This document shows positions 17,603-26,231 of a stretch of 64,000 nucleotides of DNA, in pieces. The stretch comes from Opitutaceae bacterium (GTDB lineage: Bacteria; Verrucomicrobiota; Verrucomicrobiia; Opitutales; Opitutaceae), in assembly GCA_041395105.1 (NCBI GenBank), contig JAWLBB010000001.1:1329501-1393500 (forward strand). Reading direction: 5' to 3'. Under the pieces are notes generated by a model, which was given only the letters and a program-made list of their open reading frames with translations, was not told the DNA's origin and searched no databases. The first letter of the stretch is position 1. Each line of letters starts with the position of its first letter. Both the position numbers and the translations under genes were made by a program.

Positions 17603-19339
17603 TCAGGGGAGATGAGAGGGTCGATCTGATTGAGCGAAGAGACCGAGGAGCACACCGATGAAGTCGTATGAGGTGCCGACGCTCAGGAGGCGGGCATCAA
17701 AGGTGTCGCCGACTTGTCTCCAGGTGAGGCCCCGGTCGGTCGAAAATGTGAAGACGTAGGCTTCATCGTCGCCGGTCAGACGCAGAACAATCTCTGCCCC
17801 GGGTGTGGTCTCAAAGGTGTCGCCGACTTGACTCCAGGTGATCGCTGCGGTTTCGGTCGGGCCGCCGACGGCTTCCACGAAGATCTCGTAGGTGTCTGCG
17901 GCTGCCGAAGGGCGGCGGACGCCGAAGTTGTAGTGGTGTGTTTCGTTGTGGTAGGCGGAAAGGCCGGCGGTGACACCGGATTCGGCGGGCAGGCGCAGGG
18001 TGGTTTCCGCGGTGAAGCGGTTGTGCTGGAGGCGGCGACCGATGAAGGTCGGGTTGTGGCGATCCCGCAGGGACTCGGGACGCGGGGTGAGGCGAAGGGT
18101 GCCGTCAACGAGCGACCACCAGGATTCGAGCGGCGCCCGCAGGAAGAGCCAGGGGTCGCCCAGTTCGGCGCGATCGAATTCATCGCGCCAGGTGAAGTTT
18201 CCGGTGAGGGGAAACGCGGGGGCGAGGACCTCCGGACTGCCGGCGGGTTCGCGAAGGCCGGCACCGAGCGGGCCCTCTTCGACGAAAGGCACGGGAAGGC
18301 CGGGCTCGAGGATGACAGGCCAGTCGTTCATCCAGGTGACGGGCAGGAGGAAGGTCTGGCGCCCGGTGTTGTAGTGGTTATCAAGATACGGCGTGCAGCC
18401 GAGGAAAACCGTCCACCATCGGTTGTCCGGGCCGATGGTCAGGTCGGCGTGACCGGTGCAGGTGACCGGGTGTGGGCGGTCGGCCGGAAGATCACGCTGG
18501 GTCAAGATGGGATGATCGGTGAAGGGCGTGTAGGGTCCGTCGGGTTCCGGGCTGCGGAAGACGACCTGGGAATGGTTGACGGAGGTTCCACCCTCGGCGC
18601 AGGTCAGGTAATACCAGTCGCCGTGCCGGTAGATATGCGGGCCCTCGATCCAGACCGGTTTTGTGCTCAGGTCGACCCCGCCGTTGATGATGATCTTGCG
18701 GGGACCGCTGGGGCGCCGGGCGGCCACGTCCCATTCCTGGATCCAGATGGCGCGGTGTCCGTCGTAGAGCGGCCGGTTGTCCGGCGGTGGGCCGTTGTTG
18801 ACGAGCCAGGCGCGTCCGGTCGACTCGTCGAAGAAGAGGGAGGGATCGATCCCGTCGAAATCCAGCCAGATGGGATCGGACCAGGGTCCGGCGGGATCCC
18901 CGGCCGTGACGAAAAAGTTGCCGCCGGCATCGATGAAGGTGCAGACGATGTAGAAGAGGCCGTCGTGAAAGCTGATGGCCGGGGCGAAGATGCCGCGGGT
19001 GAGGCCCAGTCCATCGTAGGGCAGCTGGTCGGGCCTGCTGATGGCGTTGCCGAGCTGAGTCCAGTTGACCAGGTCCCGGCTGTGGAAAACCGGGATGCCG
19101 GGAAAATGGGCGAACGATGAGTTTATCAGGTAGTAATCATCGCCGACCCGGCAGATGCTGGGATCGGGATAGTAGCCGGCCAGGATCGGATTGCGGAATT
19201 CGCCGGGCCGGAGGGGCGTCGCGAAAACTTCATCGCGGCCGGTGTATTTGAAGGATTCAAACACCACCGGTTCGGCAGGGCGTAGATCGGTCGAAGTCAA
19301 AGCGAGCGTCAGTGCGCAGAAGATAATTGAACGTGTCAA
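17603..19339 (-). CDS. Secreted GH43 beta-xylosidase/alpha-L-arabinofuranosidase
   Basis: A 578-residue protein with a signal peptide (residues 1 to about 22). The five-bladed GH43 propeller holds the expected carboxylates: Asp59 in GYYPDPSICR, Asp165 in DGIDPSLFF and Glu232 in VWIEGPHIY. A C-terminal beta-sandwich (from about WRDEFDRAELGDPW) matches the accessory domain of GH43 enzymes acting on xylo-oligosaccharides and arabinoxylan side chains. It hydrolyses terminal xylose or arabinofuranose with inversion. It converges with the GH30 gene (80 bp apart), and both act on xylan-type polymers. Exact specificity cannot be read from the sequence. Confidence 0.92.
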   Translation of the reverse strand: MTRSIIFCALTLALTSTDLRPAEPVVFESFKYTGRDEVFATPLRPGEFRNPILAGYYPDPSICRVGDDYYLINSSFAHFPGIPVFHSRDLVNWTQLGNAISRPDQLPYDGLGLTRGIFAPAISFHDGLFYIVCTFIDAGGNFFVTAGDPAGPWSDPIWLDFDGIDPSLFFDESTGRAWLVNNGPPPDNRPLYDGHRAIWIQEWDVAARRPSGPRKIIINGGVDLSTKPVWIEGPHIYRHGDWYYLTCAEGGTSVNHSQVVFRSPEPDGPYTPFTDHPILTQRDLPADRPHPVTCTGHADLTIGPDNRWWTVFLGCTPYLDNHYNTGRQTFLLPVTWMNDWPVILEPGLPVPFVEEGPLGAGLREPAGSPEVLAPAFPLTGNFTWRDEFDRAELGDPWLFLRAPLESWWSLVDGTLRLTPRPESLRDRHNPTFIGRRLQHNRFTAETTLRLPAESGVTAGLSAYHNETHHYNFGVRRPSAAADTYEIFVEAVGGPTETAAITWSQVGDTFETTPGAEIVLRLTGDDEAYVFTFSTDRGLTWRQVGDTFDARLLSVGTSYDFIGVLLGLFAQSDRPSHLP

Positions 19340-19711
19340 TGTTAACGAGGGTTGGCGGTGGGAGGTTGGTCGATCAACCGGGTGCGGGTTTCGAGACGTC
19401 GGCGTGTACTCAAGTCATTCGAACGCCGTTGAAAACAGCGAAATGAGGACGCGGCGAAAAGCAAACAGGCTCGTTCAGTCTTGGTCGGTCTGTTCCAGGA
19501 TGGAATGGAGTCGGGAGTCGGCGGCGATGCGTCGCTGTTCTCTTGACTTATCGGGTGAAGACACGTTCCATTCCCGAAATGGAAACGCCAGGGCGACCCT
19601 TTGATTCCCACCGGGCCGCAACATTCTCACGATCTGCTGCGAACACCGAGCCGAGAATGGAGAGCTCCGAGGTCTGCTTGCCTGCCTGGAGATCCGCTAT
19701 GCGGGGGCAGG
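19340..19711. promoter_or_regulatory. Upstream region of GH43 gene with candidate operator
   Basis: There is no convincing gene in these 370 bases. TTCCATT (19566-19572) and AATGGAA (19578-19584) form a 7-bp inverted repeat around CCCGA, which may be an operator. TTGACT occurs at 19543-19548, but no matching -10 could be fixed. The rest is unremarkable upstream sequence of the minus-strand GH43 gene. Confidence 0.3.
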
Positions 19712-20137
19712 GTGGAACGGATCGTGACCGACCAGGGGTGGAAAGCATGGGGCGGGAAAATCGGCGGATGGGAAAGTCACGACTACGACGACGGGGCCTG
19801 GCCGGCAGCGATCGATTTGGGAGGTTCGGGCGATCAGCCATGGGGATTGGTCCATTCGCCGGACATGAACCTGCATGGACCGCAGTCGGCGGGCATTGAG
19901 GGTGAACTCCGCGTCACCTACGTTCCCCACGCCGGGCCGATCATTCAGCGAAACCTGGGAGCCCTGTCGTCCTGGCACTTCTCCCGGTTCGATCCGGCCA
20001 CCGGGCACGAGGAGAGGGTCGGCCCGATTGTCGCCGATGCGGATGGCAACTGGTGCTGTCCTCCGCCTGTCCGGGGTGACCACGACTGGATCGTATTGCT
20101 GGAGAGGGTTCAGGACCCCGCGGATCAGAGAGGGTGA
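19712..20137 (+). pseudogene. Decayed fragment of a secreted GH140/DUF4038-type glycosidase
   Basis: The plus-strand reading frame here is protein-like only from about 19712. It begins with a galactose-binding-like segment (DQGWKAWGGKIGGWESHDYDDG, then SGDQPWG). It runs into a sequence resembling the C-terminal collagen-binding-like domain of DUF4038/GH140 proteins (TYVPHAGPII, then SSWHFSRFDPATGHEERVG, then GDHDWIVLLE). No start codon with a ribosome site or signal peptide precedes it, and the catalytic barrel is missing. The two segments may come from one gene joined by an internal deletion. I call it a remnant. It lies between two active hydrolase genes of the cluster, so it probably once belonged to the pathway. 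The family assignment is from recognition of a few motifs. Confidence 0.5.
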
Positions 20138-20192
20138 TCCGGACTTTGCGGTTGTGACGGAATCCGCGTGAGGAAGGAAGAACCGGCCGGCG

Positions 20193-23100
20193 TCAGGGGG
20201 AAACGCGGATGAGGCGCACTTCGTAAATCGGCGGCACGCGCGGGGAGTCTTCGGCGGGACGGAACGTGAGACGCAGAACGCCCTGTGGTGCCGCATGGAG
20301 CAGGTCGGCGGGCACCGCAAGGGTGTCGGTGACGAAGCGTTCACCCCGATTGCCGGGCACGGCGACGGTGCCGACAAGGGTTCCGTTGATTTCGACGGTA
20401 TAGCTTTCGGCGCGCCAGGCCTGGCCCCAGTGGGTAAGCTGGAGCTGCAGGTCGGATTCGTCGCGGGCGGTCAGCTCGTAACTGAACCAGTCGTTGGCGG
20501 CCCGGAAGGATCGGCCGAATTCATGGCCGGCCCAGGAGTCGCCGGTGGTGAAACCATGCTCCACCTCGGGCTGTTGCTCGCCGGGCGTGACCAGGTCGAC
20601 GGTGCGGGCTTCCAGTGCAAGTCGGACGGCTTCGACGGTTTCCAGGTCAGCCACGACCTCTTCGTAGGCCGCGGGCGAGACGAGGCGCCAATACATCATG
20701 TAGCGCGCGTCGTGGACGCCGAAGAAGGGTTCGAGTTCGACTTGGTCGAATGAATCGGGGCGGATGAGACCGGCGGCGGTGAAGTGCAAAGGTTTACCGG
20801 GGACAGGGTGAATGCCTCTGGCCAGTTCGAGCGGGTTGCCCACGAACATGGGAGCGGCGTCGAGCGGTTCGAAGGCGCCGGACGCGGCCTGCCCCATGCG
20901 GGAATCATCGGCGATCAGGCCGGCGAGGTCCCCGGTTCCGGTCCTGGCGGCAAGAAGGATGGGGCCGTGCAGAACGGCGGCGTAGTCGGAGCCGTCGGGC
21001 AGGCGCTCGACGCGCGTCGACATCGGTAAAGCCGCGGTGATGCGATCACCGTTGTGCCACTCGCGCGTGATGGTGGCGTAGGAGGAGGGCGAGGAACGGA
21101 CCTCAACGGGCTCGCCATTCAGGGTGACCGAGAATTGGCCGGCGGGCACCCAGGCCGGATGGCGCAAGTGAAGGGCAAAAGATCGCGGGGCGTCCAGCGA
21201 AAGGGTGATGGTGGTGATTTCCTCTTCGGGGAACCGGGTCTCCTGGCGCAGACCGAGGTCGAGATCTCGTGCGTTGAGCTCCGAGGCGATGAAGAGGTTC
21301 ACATACACGCCGCCATCGCGATCGCTCGCGTAGATGAAGCGGCCGTATTTGCCGTGATTTTCGATGCCGGTGCCGACGCAACACCAGAAGCATTGCTCGG
21401 GTTGGGAGTAGACGCGGTAGTGACGGGGGCGGATGGGCGTGAAATAGACCATTCCCCCATGCCGTGGGTGTTGGGTGGAGAGGATGTGGTTGTAGAGGGC
21501 CCGTTCATAGTAATCGGCATACCGGACGTCGCCGCCGCGCCGGTAGAGCGCCTCGGTCAGACGCAGCATGTTGTAGGTATTGCAGGACTCCGGACCCTCG
21601 CGGGACTCGACCATGGTCGAGAAATCGTCGATCGCGTTGAAGTGTTCGCGCACGCTGTTGCCGCCGAAGGCCACGCTGCGGCGACGCACGACGGTGTCCC
21701 AGAAGAAGGCGGCCGCGTCGTCCCAGGTCGGGTCGCCGCCGAGCTCGGCCACGCGTGCGTAGCCGATGACTTTGGGGATCTGGGTGTTGGCGTGTTTGCC
21801 GGTGAGGGTGTCTTCCTGCTTGAGCAGGGGATCCAGAATGGCGTGGTGGGTGAAGCGCTGGGCAAGGCGCAGGTACTTTTCGTCGCCGGTGATGGCGAAA
21901 ACATCGGCCAGGGTTTCCGTCATGCCTCCGTGCTCGGTGCCCAGCATGATCTGGATGTCTTTATCGGAGAGGCCCGCGAGGAGGTCGCCGCACCAGTCGG
22001 TCAACCGGATGAGAATATCGCGGGCCTGGGCGTTGCGGCCGATCACCCAGGCATCACGCAGGCCGGCGAAGGTCTTGTGCAGGTTGTACCAGGGCACCCA
22101 GGCGCCCCCGAGGCTGAAGCTCTGGGCTTCGAAGCCGCCCGCAGCCACCTTGTCCCAGACCTCTCCGGAATGGGGAACGGCCCCGACGTAGCCGTTGCCA
22201 TTGGCGGCCTGGCAGATCGCGAGTTCGGCCACGCAGTAGTCCAGTCGGCTCTTCATTTCTGCGTCACCTGTGGCGGCCCACATCTGTGCGAGGCCTGTCA
22301 GGTAGTGGCCGAGGGTGTGGCCGTCGAGGCCGATACTTTCCCAATTGCCGTATTTGGGTGCCCGCGGTTCGAGGCCGGCTTCGAGGCGGAAGCCGGCGAG
22401 GAGACGATCCGGGTCGAGCGTGAGGAGGTAGGCTTTGTCGAGGTCCTGGGCGTGTTTGAAGGGGCCCTCGAGCAGCCGGACATCAGTGAGATCAAAATAG
22501 CTGAGCTCGGTCTGGACCGGGGCGGGTTCCCTGACTTCGTAGAGGAAAGTCGCGCCGCCCTTTCGGTCGGGCGCAGCGCCGGGAGAGTCGGCCGAGGCGA
22601 GGCCGCCGACGGCGGACGAGGCGGTGAGGAAACGGTTCGTGGCGAGGGAGAGCAGCATGGCATCGCCCTGGAGCATGTGCTGCCACTGGAAGACGGAGCG
22701 GGTGGCGTCGAGGTCTGCCTGGAGCTTGACGTCGGCGATGGCCCCAATTCCGCTCACGGTCACGTAGCCGGAGCCGTCGTTTGCTTTGAGAGCGACGCGT
22801 CCGAGACCGCGGTCAATCACGTGGAACCAAGCGGCGGAGGAATGGGCCGCGTCGCTCCCTGCGGGGAAGAGCCGGAGGCGACCATGCCAGGTGGTCAGGA
22901 CGGAGTCGTCAGCGCGGCTGGTCAGGCGGATCGACTGACCAATGGGAATCGTGCGAACGGCGCGGGGTTCGTGGACCGCAAAGGAATCGAAGTCGAGGTG
23001 GCCGCCGGGGGTGCCGGCGTCGTTGAAGCTGAACAGACCATAACGCACACCCTGAAAGGTCTTGAGCTGGAAGATGAGAGTGAAGGGATCACCGACGGGT

Positions 23101-24599
23101 GTGAAGACCTCGCCATCGACGCTGTAACTGAAAACAGCCTGCTCGGTGTCGAAGTCGCAGTGGGCACGCAGCCAGATGCGGCCGGCCTTGACGGGTGCGC
23201 TGAAACGCTCGCCCCCGTTCTGGTCGACTCGGCGGAGGACAAGGTTACCGTCGGACCTCCTGCTGAGGCCGAGCCAGGCGTAGGGGTAGTTGAGGAGAAC
23301 GAGGCCTCCGTGGTCGCCGGGGGCCATGCCGGCGGGATCAACAATGGTCGTGACGGTGGACTCGGGGCCGATGGCGCGTTGGGTGAGGGTGTTGCGGGCG
23401 GTCCAGAAATCATCGGCGGGCAGGGCGTGCAGGCGGAGGTGACCGGATCGCTCGGAGAGCGACCAGGCCTCATCGACGGGCACATGGTTCCACTGCCATA
23501 CCCGGGCCAAGGCGGGACCGGAGAAATCATCATCTCGTTGGAAGGGCGCGTGCGGTTGGGAGGCACGTCCGGTGTTCGGCTTCACCCAGGTTCGGGGCGT
23601 GCGGAGCAGATTGCCGGGCAGACCAAACCAGGGCCAGTCGTCCTTCCAGGTCACCGGAGAAAGCGCGGTGAGCCGGCCGACTGCATTCTGATCGGTCATG
23701 GAGAAGCCCCACCATTCTCCGGTTGGGGTGTCGACGATGCCGCCCTGGTGCATGGGGATGGCGCCCATCTGCGTTGGTCGGGGTGGATGCACGGTGAACG
23801 TGCCGAATCCGCCCCAGCCCATGCCCTCGAGTCGATGGCCACTGCCGGTGCCGAATGTTTCCTGCGCGCTGATTGTGGCGACCTCGTAGGGGCCCTCGAT
23901 GCGATCCGCCCGCGCACAGGCCATGTAGCCGACGGGATCATAGTTGGAACTGGTGATAGTGTAGCGGCCCTTGATCTTGTAGAAGTGCACGCCCTCGCCG
24001 ATGCCGGCGTCTTCCGGAATGATGAGGCGCTCGGTGCCTTCCACAATATCGAGCAGATCGTCGGTGAGCCGGGCCAGGCGGATGCCGCGGTAGCCCCAGA
24101 TCACATAGGCAGCGCCGTCGTCGTCGAAGAGCACGGAAAGATCGTGGAGAGAAACCCGCATGGACTCGTGCGTCCAGGGACCGGCCGGATCGGTGGCGCG
24201 AAAGTGCTGGGTCTTCTGGCCGTTGACGTTGGAGAAGATGTGAAAGACGCCGTCATAGTGGCGGAAGGTCGGGGCCCAGATGCCCTTGCCATAGATGTCT
24301 CCGCCTTCTTCCAGGCGGTACTCGGGACCCAGATCGAGTTTGTCGAAGGCGTAGGTGAGGAATTCCCAGTTGACCAGATCCCGGGAGCGGAGGATGGGCA
24401 ACCCCGGCATGGTATGCATCGTCGTGCCGGTGAGGTAGTAATCCTCGCCGACGCGGATGAGATCCGGATCGGAGAACTCGTCGTAGAAGAGCGGATTGGT
24501 GTAGGTGCCGTTGCCGTTGTCGGCCATCCATGTTTCCGAGCGGATGGGACCGGCCGCGAGAGTGTTGAGGCTGGCGAACACGAGAAGAAGGCGTGACAT
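20193..24599 (-). CDS. Two-enzyme fusion: GH43 plus GH127 beta-L-arabinofuranosidase
   Basis: A 1468-residue exported protein (signal peptide about 1-21). Residues about 25-345 are a GH43 propeller with Asp44 in FSDPDLIRV, a second Asp near 153 and a likely catalytic Glu202 in GEGVHFYK. A beta-sandwich reaches about 545 and a fascin/ricin-like domain spans about 550-690. A complete GH127 region follows from about 695 to 1290. It has the zinc site and nucleophile set of HypBA1-type enzymes: Glu1004-Cys1006 in GPESCNTYN and Cys1073-Cys1074 in QCFWCCVGTGIENHGKYG. The last 160 residues are another beta domain (HGFTTGDSWAGHEFGRSF). The protein should remove arabinofuranose of either anomer, or alpha-arabinose/xylose plus beta-L-arabinose, from one substrate. 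Both halves look catalytically intact. Confidence 0.9.
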   Translation of the reverse strand: MSRLLLVFASLNTLAAGPIRSETWMADNGNGTYTNPLFYDEFSDPDLIRVGEDYYLTGTTMHTMPGLPILRSRDLVNWEFLTYAFDKLDLGPEYRLEEGGDIYGKGIWAPTFRHYDGVFHIFSNVNGQKTQHFRATDPAGPWTHESMRVSLHDLSVLFDDDGAAYVIWGYRGIRLARLTDDLLDIVEGTERLIIPEDAGIGEGVHFYKIKGRYTITSSNYDPVGYMACARADRIEGPYEVATISAQETFGTGSGHRLEGMGWGGFGTFTVHPPRPTQMGAIPMHQGGIVDTPTGEWWGFSMTDQNAVGRLTALSPVTWKDDWPWFGLPGNLLRTPRTWVKPNTGRASQPHAPFQRDDDFSGPALARVWQWNHVPVDEAWSLSERSGHLRLHALPADDFWTARNTLTQRAIGPESTVTTIVDPAGMAPGDHGGLVLLNYPYAWLGLSRRSDGNLVLRRVDQNGGERFSAPVKAGRIWLRAHCDFDTEQAVFSYSVDGEVFTPVGDPFTLIFQLKTFQGVRYGLFSFNDAGTPGGHLDFDSFAVHEPRAVRTIPIGQSIRLTSRADDSVLTTWHGRLRLFPAGSDAAHSSAAWFHVIDRGLGRVALKANDGSGYVTVSGIGAIADVKLQADLDATRSVFQWQHMLQGDAMLLSLATNRFLTASSAVGGLASADSPGAAPDRKGGATFLYEVREPAPVQTELSYFDLTDVRLLEGPFKHAQDLDKAYLLTLDPDRLLAGFRLEAGLEPRAPKYGNWESIGLDGHTLGHYLTGLAQMWAATGDAEMKSRLDYCVAELAICQAANGNGYVGAVPHSGEVWDKVAAGGFEAQSFSLGGAWVPWYNLHKTFAGLRDAWVIGRNAQARDILIRLTDWCGDLLAGLSDKDIQIMLGTEHGGMTETLADVFAITGDEKYLRLAQRFTHHAILDPLLKQEDTLTGKHANTQIPKVIGYARVAELGGDPTWDDAAAFFWDTVVRRRSVAFGGNSVREHFNAIDDFSTMVESREGPESCNTYNMLRLTEALYRRGGDVRYADYYERALYNHILSTQHPRHGGMVYFTPIRPRHYRVYSQPEQCFWCCVGTGIENHGKYGRFIYASDRDGGVYVNLFIASELNARDLDLGLRQETRFPEEEITTITLSLDAPRSFALHLRHPAWVPAGQFSVTLNGEPVEVRSSPSSYATITREWHNGDRITAALPMSTRVERLPDGSDYAAVLHGPILLAARTGTGDLAGLIADDSRMGQAASGAFEPLDAAPMFVGNPLELARGIHPVPGKPLHFTAAGLIRPDSFDQVELEPFFGVHDARYMMYWRLVSPAAYEEVVADLETVEAVRLALEARTVDLVTPGEQQPEVEHGFTTGDSWAGHEFGRSFRAANDWFSYELTARDESDLQLQLTHWGQAWRAESYTVEINGTLVGTVAVPGNRGERFVTDTLAVPADLLHAAPQGVLRLTFRPAEDSPRVPPIYEVRLIRVSP

Positions 24600-24631
24600 T
24601 TTTCCGGACGGCTCAGCAGCGCGGCGGGCGG

Positions 24632-26170
24632 CTACCGGCCGGCCACGCCGACCACGATCTGGGTGAAGGAATGGGCGGGAAAGGCGTAGTGGATGGACGA
24701 GCCATCGGTCTTGATTTCCGATTCGACCGGCCGGTAGGAATCGCGATCGGCGTAGGTGTAGGGTCGATTGTCCGTTTCGTCCCGGTTGATCGTGCTGACG
24801 CTGGCGGTGGCGGCGAAAGGAGCGGCGATGCTGAGGATGTCGGTTTCGATGGATTCTTCCTTGTGGCGGTTGATCACATTGATGACGACCCGGCCGGTGT
24901 CGGCGTTGTAGACTGAGGAGACGTCAAGGTAGGGTATGGCGGTGTAGAAATCATCGACGCCAAAGGTATCGCAGACGACGGCGGTCTGCAGCGCAGCGCC
25001 ATGGGCGCGGGTGGAGAAGGCTTTGAAGGCGAAAAAAGTCGGAGTCTTGTAGGTCGCGTCGGTCTCCGGGTCGCGGGCGAGGATGGACGTGAGCAGTGTG
25101 TAGTTGGCCATCTTGATATAATCCGCGTTGCGGATGAAGGCATTGAAGAACTGCGCGAGCGCGAGGGTCGAGAGGTGGCCTCCGCGGAAGGGCGGCGCCC
25201 ACTCATCGAAGGAAATGTACATGGGCGTCTTCTTCCCGGTGGTCGAGACTGCCTTGATCTGGCCGACGGTGATATCGATCTTCTCCTGGAGATCGACGGC
25301 GCGTTCGCCGACGAAGGTGTAGTAGTCGTCGGAATTGTCCCAGTAGCGGTGCAGGGAGATGTAGTCGGCGACATCGTTGAGTTCCTTGATCACGGTCCAG
25401 TTCCAGTCGATCCACGCCAAGGTGTCCTTGTAGTTGGAAGAGCCGTTGGCGATGAAGGTCAGCTTGGTGCCGGGGGAACTGCGCTCCATTGCCCGGGCAG
25501 TCACCCGGGCCAGCTTGATGTAGTCCTCGGCATTCTTGTAGCCGATGATCCAGGGTTCGCCGTCAACCTCGTTGCCCAGGCACCAGTATTTGATGCCGAA
25601 GGGCTCGGGATGGCCGTACTCGGCTCGCTTGTCGGCCCAATAGCTTCCGACGGGGGCATTGCAGTATTCCACCCAGTAACGGGCGTCGTCGACGCCCCCG
25701 GTGCCGAGATTGATGCAGGCGACATTCTCGGTGCCAAGCAGGGCGTTGAGCTGGACCCACTCATCCGTGCCGACGAGGTTGGGCTCGATCACCCCCCAGG
25801 CCAGCTCGCGGCGTTTGGGTCGCTGGCTCTTCGGGCCGATGCCGTCGCGCCAGTCGTAACTGGAAGTGAAGTTGCCTCCCGGCCAGCGCATATTCGTGAG
25901 TTTGAGTTCGCGGGCAGCCTCCAGCATGCCGGTGCGCCAGCCGTTCTCGTCGGCATCGGGCGCCTCCGGGGCGTAGAGAGGTCCATAAAGTGTGTTGAAC
26001 TTCAGGTCGGGGCGATTGATTCCGATCGGTTCCATGAAGACGCCGTAGATCCGTGGATCGACCTGATCGATCACGTTGTCGAGGTCGAAGGAGATGCGCG
26101 CTGTCCCGGCGAAAACGCCGAGCGGCAGCAGAAAGAGGACGGAGGTGAAGAGGAGTTCTTGGGTTTTCAT
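24632..26170 (-). CDS. abfA: Secreted GH51 alpha-L-arabinofuranosidase
   Basis: A 512-residue protein with a signal peptide (LLFTSVLFLLPLGVFAG). The acid/base Glu201 is in KYWCLGNEVDGEPW and the nucleophile Glu323 in MYISFDEWAPPF, with the usual C-terminal beta-sandwich after about residue 400. Length and motifs match GH51 enzymes, many of which are cytoplasmic; this one is exported. It releases terminal alpha-L-arabinofuranose from arabinan or arabinoxylan fragments. It lies 32 bp upstream of the GH43-GH127 gene on the same strand and 61 bp downstream of the esterase gene, so the three probably form one operon. Confidence 0.93.
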   Translation of the reverse strand: MKTQELLFTSVLFLLPLGVFAGTARISFDLDNVIDQVDPRIYGVFMEPIGINRPDLKFNTLYGPLYAPEAPDADENGWRTGMLEAARELKLTNMRWPGGNFTSSYDWRDGIGPKSQRPKRRELAWGVIEPNLVGTDEWVQLNALLGTENVACINLGTGGVDDARYWVEYCNAPVGSYWADKRAEYGHPEPFGIKYWCLGNEVDGEPWIIGYKNAEDYIKLARVTARAMERSSPGTKLTFIANGSSNYKDTLAWIDWNWTVIKELNDVADYISLHRYWDNSDDYYTFVGERAVDLQEKIDITVGQIKAVSTTGKKTPMYISFDEWAPPFRGGHLSTLALAQFFNAFIRNADYIKMANYTLLTSILARDPETDATYKTPTFFAFKAFSTRAHGAALQTAVVCDTFGVDDFYTAIPYLDVSSVYNADTGRVVINVINRHKEESIETDILSIAAPFAATASVSTINRDETDNRPYTYADRDSYRPVESEIKTDGSSIHYAFPAHSFTQIVVGVAGR

Positions 26171-26231
26171 GGGTTATGGAGACTGGGGTTGGACAACTGG
26201 GGGGGAGAAATCAAATGCGTGCCAATGCAGG

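Noticed and set aside
21054..24596. A 1180-codon open frame on the plus strand opposite the GH43-GH127 gene
   Set aside because: It mirrors the codon structure of the real gene in a GC-rich genome, has no domain resemblance and is rich in Gly/Val/Glu runs. The minus-strand gene has clear catalytic motifs.
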